Shown here one piece after another: positions 58,798 to 64,000 of a DNA stretch of 64,000 nucleotides. The stretch comes from Corynebacterium stercoris. GTDB taxonomy: Bacteria > Actinomycetota > Actinomycetes > Mycobacteriales > Mycobacteriaceae. Within the stretch, counting starts at the first letter, position 1. Each line of letters opens with the position of its first letter. Both the position numbers and the translations under genes were made by a program. The stretch lies in contig NZ_JAMFTQ010000001.1 in NCBI RefSeq assembly GCF_024160105.1, forward strand, positions 357,767-421,766, written 5' to 3'. The notes beneath the pieces are model-generated. The model was not told where the DNA came from. It worked only from the letters and a program-made list of their open reading frames with translations, and made no database searches.

Positions 58798-58816
58798 CAA
58801 AGTACACTGCCCCACT

Positions 58817-59161
58817 GTGCGTTCGGAGACTTTCACCACCGGCATCAGCGTCGGCCTCGGCGCGGGCCTGGGCGCCGTGACCCGCTGGCTCGTCGTGCTC
58901 GCGGCCCCGCCCGGCTCCGTCGAGGCGCTCGCGCTGACGTTCGCCGTCAACGCAGCCGGCTGCTTCGCCATGGGGTACGCCAAGCCGGGCTTGTTCTGGG
59001 GCACCGGGTTCCTCGGCGGATTAACCACGTTCTCCGCGATCGGGTTGGCGGCGGTGCAAACGTCGATAAGCGGGGCCCTGGCAATCATGGTGCTGAGCTT
59101 CGCCGTCAGCCTCGCGGCGTGGTTCGCGGGCGACGCAGTCCGGGGGCGCGCCCGTGGCTAG
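58817..59161 (+). CDS. crcB: fluoride exporter CrcB subunit 1
   Basis: 114 residues, four membrane helices. [10 protein letters not shown] and [10 protein letters not shown] are the CrcB/Fluc pore motifs. The gene is one of a pair, as in Gram-positive bacteria where two subunits form a heterodimer in opposite orientations. The GTG start follows TACACT by 8 nt. The stop overlaps the second crcB gene by 8 nt. Confidence 0.93.
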   Translation: MRSETFTTGISVGLGAGLGAVTRWLVVLAAPPGSVEALALTFAVNAAGCFAMGYAKPGLFWGTGFLGGLTTFSAIGLAAVQTSISGALAIMVLSFAVSLAAWFAGDAVRGRARG

Positions 59162-59489
59162 CGCAATCCTTCTCGTGTTCGTCGGCGGGTTTCTCGGCGG
59201 CACCTGCCGCTGGTGGCTCTCCCGCGTCATCGAGCACCCGCGCGCGGCGACCTTCGCCGCCAACATCGCGGCGTGCGGGGTCATCGGCTTCGTCGCCGCA
59301 GCCCCCGCAGCGTGGCAGGCCCTGCTCGGCGTCGGTTTCGCGGGAAGCTTATCGACGTTTTCCACCCTCGCCCGCGAACTCGGAGAACTACTCAAAGCCA
59401 AGGACTACGGGGAAGCCGCGACATACCTGCTGGCCACGGCGCTCATCGGCACCGCGGCCGCGGGTTTCGGCATGATCTGGGCTCCCTAG
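59154..59489 (+). CDS. crcB: fluoride exporter CrcB subunit 2
   Basis: 111 residues, four membrane helices. It carries GGFLGGTCRWW at the N-terminus, NIAACGVIGF, and the fluoride motif GSLSTFSTL. GTG start overlapping crcB1. It converges on the ABC transporter with a 4-nt overlap. Confidence 0.93.
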   Translation: MASAILLVFVGGFLGGTCRWWLSRVIEHPRAATFAANIAACGVIGFVAAAPAAWQALLGVGFAGSLSTFSTLARELGELLKAKDYGEAATYLLATALIGTAAAGFGMIWAP

Positions 59490-62059
59490 TCGGCGATCGC
59501 GTCGAGCGGCGGAGTCTTCGCCGCCCGGTTCGCCGGCCACAGCGCCGCGAGGATACCGACGAGGACGCTGCCGCCGAGCATCTGCGCGACCAGGCCCCAC
59601 GGGATCACGATCTGCTCGAGGCCCTGGTCCGCCAGCACGGTGAGGAATGTCCAGCCCAGCCCCAGGCCGAGCAGCACGCCGAGCACCGCGCCGAAGAACG
59701 CCATCTGCACCGATTCGAGGATGATCATGATGCGCACCTGGCGGCGGTGCGTACCCACCGCGCGCAGCATGCCGATCTCTTGGCGACGCTCAATCACAGA
59801 CAGCGTCAGCGTATTCACGATGCCCAGCACCGCGATCACCACCGCGAGCGAGAGCAGCGCGTAGAGGATGAACAACATCTGGTCGATGAGGTCGAGGACC
59901 TCGCCGGAGATGTCGTCCTTGCTCTTGACCTGGACCACGATGTCCTGCTTAACCTCGGCCTCGAGGTTGGCGCGGAGCTGGTCGCTATCCACGGTGCCGT
60001 CGCCGCTGACGCCAAGCATGATGATGTTCACCGCGCCCGGCGGCAGGATCTGCGTCGCCGCGTCCGCGCTGACTACCACGGCCGGCAGCATGGAGGATTC
60101 CTCGAAGATGCCGCCGACAGTCGCCTCCACCGTCAACGGCGAGATGCCGGGCGCGGCGATCGTGACGGTGTCGCCGACCTTCCAGCCGCGTTCCTCCGCC
60201 CACGCGCGCGGCGCGATGACCGTGTTCCCGTCGAGGGAGGACGAGCCCTCCGCCATCTCGAGGGTGATCAGGTCGCCCGGGTCGCCGTAGAGCACCGTCG
60301 TCGAGCCGAATTCGCCGAGGGTGGCGCTGTACTCGCCGTCGACAGTAATGGCGGCCTCGGTGTACGCGGCGACGGCGCCCACGCCGTCCACCTCCGGCAG
60401 CCGCTCCATGAGATCGCGCGGAATGGGAAACGCCGCCATGTCCGGGCCGGCCAGCACGTACTCCGCGCCGACCTCGTTCTCAGCGACCGTATCCACCGAA
60501 TGCTTCATCGACGCGCCCAGCATGCCGATGATGGTCACCAGCGCAATGCCCAGCATCAGCGCGAACGCCGTCGCCGAAGTGCGGCGCGGGTTGCGCTGCG
60601 TGTTCGTGGACGCGAGGCGGCCGACGGTGCCGAAGGGCGCGCCGATCAGCCGGCCCAGCGGCGGCACCACCGGCAGACTCATCGCCGGGCCCGCCAGGAA
60701 GATGCCGGCGATGACCGCCACCGCGGCCACACCGACCAGCGACGCGCGATCCGCCGTCGCACCATCCTCCCACAACAGCGCGCCCACCGCAGCGGCGATG
60801 CCCGCCGCGATCAGCGCCGCACCCGCGAGGGTTCGTTTCCGTAGCGGCTGCGGGGCGGCGGACTCGCTCGCGCGCATCGCCTCCACCGGCTGCACGCGCC
60901 CCGCCTGGCGAGCCGGTGCCCACGCCGAAATCACCGTCACAATCACGCCCGCGACAATCGGCACGATTGCCGTATCCAGCGCGAACCCGATCCCGCCGGC
61001 CGGCAGATCCATGTTGTAGCGCTGCATCACCTGCTTGATCAGGGCGACCAGCCCCGCGCCTCCGGCCACGCCGAGTACTGAGCCGAGCAGCCCCACAATC
61101 ACCGCCTCAGCCAGCACCGAGCGCGTCACCTGCCCGCGGCTCGCGCCCAGCGCGCGCAGCAGCGCGAACTCCTTCGTCCGCTGCGCCACGATCATCGAGA
61201 ACGTATTCGCGATCAAGAACGTGCCCACCAGCAGCCCGACCAGCCCGAACGCGATGAGGAAGTAGGACACGAAGCTCAGCGCTTCGCGCACGCTTTTCGA
61301 CGTCTCCTCCGCCGCCACCTCGCCAGTACGGACCTCAAGCTCCGGGTGGGCCGACGCGATTTCATCCGTCAGCGTCTGCGGGTCCGTGCCCTCCGGCCCG
61401 GCGAGCAGCAGGCCGGGCACGGTATCCGGCGCCACGTAAAACTCGCGGTAGTCCGCCTCCGGGAGCAGGAAGCTTAACGACGTCTCCTGCACCGTCTCAT
61501 CGTCATAGAATCCGGTGACGGTGTAGCGCTCGCGCCCGCCGGTATCCACGATGATGAGTTCTTGGCCCATTTCAATGCCGTAGAACTCTGCGCCGTTGGC
61601 GTTGAGTACCGCCTCCGCCGGGGTGTTGCCGGGTTCCGGCGCACGACCCTCGATGATCTCCGGCGCTAGGGCGACGTTGTCGTCCGGACCGTAGTACACC
61701 GCAGCGCTGGCCCTGCCCTGGCGGGTTTGGATGGCGGTTTCGTCGGTAGTCGCAGCCACGATCGTCGTCGAGCCGACGAGGTTCGCACGTTCCACGGTTG
61801 GGAGCTTGGTGATGTCATCCGCTGCGTCGGCAGGCACCGAGCTCGAATCCTCGCCTGGCTCCACGACCGCGTCGGCGTTCTTGTACTGCGTAGCGACGGC
61901 CGAGTCGAAGGTGCGCTCCAGCATGTTCGTGAACATCATCGAACCCGCGATGAACGCCGTGCCTAGCACTACCGCGAGGACGGTGAGCGCGAGGCGCAAC
62001 TTGTGCGCGCCGATATTTCGTAGCGAGACCTTCGTCATCGCCTGCGTTCCGGTCGCCAC
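59486..62059 (-). CDS. ABC transporter permease, FtsX/MacB type
   Basis: 857 residues with two FtsX-like domains. A membrane helix near 18-40, an outward domain of about 200 residues, three helices around 265-400, two more near 425-475, then a second outer domain (about 510-720) and three C-terminal helices near 735-850. Such permeases act as mechanotransmission or lipoprotein/antibiotic exporters with an MacB-type ATPase. It follows its ATPase by 3 nt. The start is GTG at 62059. Substrate unknown. Confidence 0.88.
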   Translation of the reverse strand: MATGTQAMTKVSLRNIGAHKLRLALTVLAVVLGTAFIAGSMMFTNMLERTFDSAVATQYKNADAVVEPGEDSSSVPADAADDITKLPTVERANLVGSTTIVAATTDETAIQTRQGRASAAVYYGPDDNVALAPEIIEGRAPEPGNTPAEAVLNANGAEFYGIEMGQELIIVDTGGRERYTVTGFYDDETVQETSLSFLLPEADYREFYVAPDTVPGLLLAGPEGTDPQTLTDEIASAHPELEVRTGEVAAEETSKSVREALSFVSYFLIAFGLVGLLVGTFLIANTFSMIVAQRTKEFALLRALGASRGQVTRSVLAEAVIVGLLGSVLGVAGGAGLVALIKQVMQRYNMDLPAGGIGFALDTAIVPIVAGVIVTVISAWAPARQAGRVQPVEAMRASESAAPQPLRKRTLAGAALIAAGIAAAVGALLWEDGATADRASLVGVAAVAVIAGIFLAGPAMSLPVVPPLGRLIGAPFGTVGRLASTNTQRNPRRTSATAFALMLGIALVTIIGMLGASMKHSVDTVAENEVGAEYVLAGPDMAAFPIPRDLMERLPEVDGVGAVAAYTEAAITVDGEYSATLGEFGSTTVLYGDPGDLITLEMAEGSSSLDGNTVIAPRAWAEERGWKVGDTVTIAAPGISPLTVEATVGGIFEESSMLPAVVVSADAATQILPPGAVNIIMLGVSGDGTVDSDQLRANLEAEVKQDIVVQVKSKDDISGEVLDLIDQMLFILYALLSLAVVIAVLGIVNTLTLSVIERRQEIGMLRAVGTHRRQVRIMIILESVQMAFFGAVLGVLLGLGLGWTFLTVLADQGLEQIVIPWGLVAQMLGGSVLVGILAALWPANRAAKTPPLDAIAD

Positions 62060-62062
62060 GCG

Positions 62063-62788
62063 CTACCCCTCGATCCCGGCCATGACGTGGAGAATCGCGT
62101 CCATGGTCGGCTCGCGCATCTCGTCGACGATCTGGCCGTCGCGCAGGAACACCACACGATCGGCGTACGACGCGGCGCGCGCATCGTGCGTCACGATGAC
62201 CACCGTCTGCCCGTCGTGATCCACCGCGTGGCGCAGAATGCTCAAGACTTCCTTGCCGGCGTTCGAGTCAAGGTTGCCGGTCGGTTCATCTCCGAAGATG
62301 ATCTCCGGCTTGCTCACCAGCGCACGTGCACAGGCGACGCGCTGCTGCTGGCCGCCGGACAGCTCGCTCGGGCGGTGCTTGAGGCGCTTCGCCAGCCCCA
62401 GACGCTGCGTGATCTCGTCGAACCACGACTTATCGATCGCCCCGCCCGCGATATCCGTCGGCAGCGTGATGTTCTCCGCCGCAGTCAGCGTCGGCACCAG
62501 GTTGAAGGACTGGAAAATGAACCCGAGCCGATCGCGCCGCAGCTCAGTGATCTCCTTGTCGCTGAGCTTCGACAGCGCCGTCCCACCGATGTACGCCTCA
62601 CCCGATGTGAACGAGTCCAGGCCGGCCATCGTGTGCATCAGCGTGGACTTACCGCTTCCCGACGGTCCCATAATCGCCGTGAACGCGTTGCGCTCAAACT
62701 CGACATTGACACCGTCCAGCGCAGCCACCTGCGTGTCGCCCTGGCCATAGGTTTTCACCAAATCGACGGCCCGTGCTGCTGCTTCCAT
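62063..62788 (-). CDS. ABC transporter ATP-binding protein, LolD/MacB type
   Basis: 241 residues. Walker A GPSGSGKST near 41-49, Q-loop FQSFNLVPTLTA, signature LSGGQQQRVACARAL, Walker B IIFGDEPTGNLD, and H-loop VTHD. The GNLDS end is typical of the MacB/LolD subfamily that pairs with FtsX-type permeases. First gene of the two-gene operon. Confidence 0.93.
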   Translation of the reverse strand: MEAAARAVDLVKTYGQGDTQVAALDGVNVEFERNAFTAIMGPSGSGKSTLMHTMAGLDSFTSGEAYIGGTALSKLSDKEITELRRDRLGFIFQSFNLVPTLTAAENITLPTDIAGGAIDKSWFDEITQRLGLAKRLKHRPSELSGGQQQRVACARALVSKPEIIFGDEPTGNLDSNAGKEVLSILRHAVDHDGQTVVIVTHDARAASYADRVVFLRDGQIVDEMREPTMDAILHVMAGIEG

Positions 62789-63105
62789 TTGTAAGAACCT
62801 GCTTCCCCGCAGCCGCTACCGCCGCGCTTGTGCGGAATGCCGCGTGTGCGCTTGTCCGAGCGCGCCGCTTGAAGACGGACATTCCGTTGACATAGCTACG
62901 TTACCCCGCGCCGCTAAGGGGGCGGGAGTCGAAGGGGACGGGGAGTTGAAGGGGACGGTTGCGCGGTGGAGCGTTCTTCAAAAACCGGCGTCCCCTCGAG
63001 TTCCTGTCCCTTGCCGGCGGCCCCACCGATCATGCCGGTAGCGGTCTTCGTCGTCGCGCCGCTAGAGCGCTGCACCGGTGGAGCCCGGTCTCCGTGGTTT
63101 CCGTG
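62789..63105. other. intergenic stretch without a supported gene
   Basis: 317 bp between the ABC operon start and the repeat region. It contains TTGACA on the plus strand near 62888 with no good -10 box, and GC-rich repeats of GGGGACGG. No ORF with a ribosome-binding site. Confidence 0.5.
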
Positions 63106-63192
63106 GCTTCCGACAGGTTGTCAGCAAATGTAGCGACCAGGGGAAACGGGGTGGGTTATGAAGGATGTTGTCAAATCTTTCTGGGACGCTCG
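63106..63192 (+). repeat. intergenic repeat unit 1
   Basis: Begins GCTTCCGACAGGTTGTCAG and includes ATGTAGCGACC and TCTTTCTGGGACG. Related to the units at 63320 and 63460. Confidence 0.8.
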
Positions 63193-63217
63193 GGTCGGGT
63201 GTGGGGGTTGGTGGGGG
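63192..63217 (+). other. possible G-quadruplex
   Basis: Four G-tracts (3, 3, 5 and 5 guanines) with loops of 2, 3 and about 5 bases on the plus strand. Confidence 0.4.
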
Positions 63218-63319
63218 TTGCGTGGTCAGTCTCTCGGGTGCTCCGCGTGGTGCTCTTCGGAAAGTAGCCCACTGGGGCTGTCTACATACGACCTCGCCGC
63301 GGCACCTGCGGAACCAGGA

Positions 63320-63405
63320 GCCTCCGGCAGGTTGTCAGCAAATGTAGCGACCTGGGGTTTTGGGTGGTGGTGTGAAAGATTCTGCAGAATCTTTCTGGGA
63401 CGTGG
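63320..63405 (+). repeat. intergenic repeat unit 2
   Basis: Shares GCCTCCGGCAGGTTGTCAG and TCTTTCTGGGACG with unit 1. The middle has a 20-bp perfect palindrome at 63375-63394 (AAAGATTCTG and its complement) in place of the unit 1 sequence. Confidence 0.8.
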
Positions 63406-63459
63406 TGTGCCGGGGCGCATGTCGCCGACCCCCGGTCCGCGGCGCCCGTGGACAGGGGA

Positions 63460-63545
63460 GCCTCCGGCAGGTTGTCACTGGATGTAGCGGCCTGGGGAAA
63501 CGGGTGGGTTATGAAGGATGTTGTCAAATCTCTCTTGGGTGCCGG
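63460..63545 (+). repeat. intergenic repeat unit 3
   Basis: Shares GCCTCCGGCAGGTTGTCA with unit 2 and GTTATGAAGGATGTTGTCAA with unit 1, so the three units differ by local exchange. Confidence 0.8.
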
Positions 63546-63567
63546 CAAAAGTCCGTACGCATGCAAG

Positions 63568-63613
63568 CGAACAACCCGGTGCTGGGTGGTTGCACTCAGT
63601 ACCGGGTTGTTCG
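63568..63613 (-). terminator. rRNA operon terminator
   Basis: CGAACAACCCGGT and ACCGGGTTGTTCG form a perfect 13-bp stem with a 20-nt loop, just downstream of 5S on the minus strand. The T-run is better on the plus strand. Confidence 0.65.
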
Positions 63614-63631
63614 TTTTGTGTGAAGTTGTTG

Positions 63632-63749
63632 GGTCGGCGGTAACCTACTCTCCCACACCCTCCCGGGTGCAGTACCATCGGCGCGGGCGGGCTTAGCTTC
63701 CGGGTTCGGAATGGGACCGGGCGTTTCCCCGCTGCTATTGCCACCGACA
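63632..63749 (-). rRNA. rrf: 5S ribosomal RNA
   Basis: Minus strand sequence with the typical GGGGAAACGCCCGGTCCCAT, CCGAACCCGGAAGCTAAGCC and GATGGTACTGCA blocks and a closing helix (GTCGGTGGC/ACCGCCGAC). Ends are approximate. Confidence 0.93.
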
Positions 63750-63871
63750 CACTTAATTGAATTGTTGGCCCACCGGGGGTTGGTGTGGTGTGTCAGATAC
63801 TGGTGAGTGGACGCGTGCAAGACTCTTTGCTTGTTTGTCTAGTGTTTGCCACCCTTGGTTGGGGTGGTTGT

Positions 63872-64000
63872 GTTTTGTTTTGGTGTATTAGTACCGGTCG
63901 CCTCCACACCTTGCGGTGCGTCCAGTTCCGGCCTATCAACCCAGTAGTCTGCTGGGAACCTCGAATGAAACCTCATCTTAAAACAGGCTTCCCGCTTAGA
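63872..64000 (-). rRNA. rrl: 23S ribosomal RNA, 3' end
   Basis: Minus strand: AAGATGAGGTTTCATTC, CTACTGGGTTGATAGGCC and GGTACTAATACACC are the standard 3' end of actinobacterial 23S rRNA. The gene continues past the window edge; the exact 3' end is approximate. Confidence 0.92.

Noticed and set aside
58737..58816. Fluoride riboswitch before crcB
   Set aside because: The -10 box lies 8 nt before the GTG, leaving no leader RNA, and the conserved riboswitch core was not seen.

Overview
The window is high-GC Gram-positive DNA from a Corynebacterium chromosome. The genus call rests on gene order and content: pepN...glbO...ettA-ssb, the mycolate-reductase-like SDR next to orn, pncB-dinG beside a clpS/DUF2017/S58/rhomboid/murI/phosphodiesterase/rph/rdgB block, serB-ctaD, and nrdHIE / gntR1 / nrdF. 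These are the corynebacterial and mycobacterial arrangements. Many genes also have a TAnnnT -10 box 6-8 nt before the start codon, as expected for leaderless mRNAs. The species cannot be named from this window.

Layout. 1-9.5 kb: pepN end, metB, an MscS channel, truncated haemoglobin, thioesterase, EttA, a second SSB, a CopD-CtaG fusion, tRNA-Arg and two tiny acidic proteins. 9.6-17.5 kb: a membrane protein/wHTH pair, cmrA-like SDR, orn, then a deoxyribonucleoside operon (SorC-type regulator, deoD, MFS transporter, deoC, phosphopentomutase-like mutase). 17.5-28.5 kb: tRNA-His and tRNA-Lys. The tRNA-Lys 3' end is the attachment site of a roughly 10.6 kb integrated island with 38-bp direct repeats at both ends. 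28.5-45.8 kb: pncA, a membrane Nudix-like protein, DUF305, DUF3618, bcp, tRNA-Leu, then the nucleotide/cell-wall/proteolysis block, pncB, dinG, a Pth2-like protein, serB and ctaD. 46-53.5 kb: HNH endonuclease, class Ib ribonucleotide reductase genes with NrdR-like boxes, gntR1, rpmJ (zinc-free type) and nadE. 53.5-59.5 kb: a PIN/Phd toxin-antitoxin pair, fructosamine kinase, ogt, two identical tRNA-Ala genes, a DsbA/MauE redox pair, pgm and paired crcB genes. 59.5-64 kb: an ABC transporter, a repeat-rich intergenic stretch, then 5S and the 3' end of 23S rRNA on the minus strand.

The island is the most interesting part. It has a tyrosine integrase overlapped by an XRE-type repressor, a divergent AlpA-like excisionase, and a dyad operator between them. 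A long minus-strand gene train follows, with a TOPRIM primase-helicase fusion, a WhiB-like protein, several tiny overlapping ORFs and a scaffold-like protein interrupted by one amber codon. I see no terminase, portal, capsid, tail or lysis gene. This resembles a phage satellite (PICI-like element) rather than a full prophage. Calling it a satellite is inference from gene content. The att repeats, a pair of 32-bp inner repeats and the gene order are read directly from the sequence.
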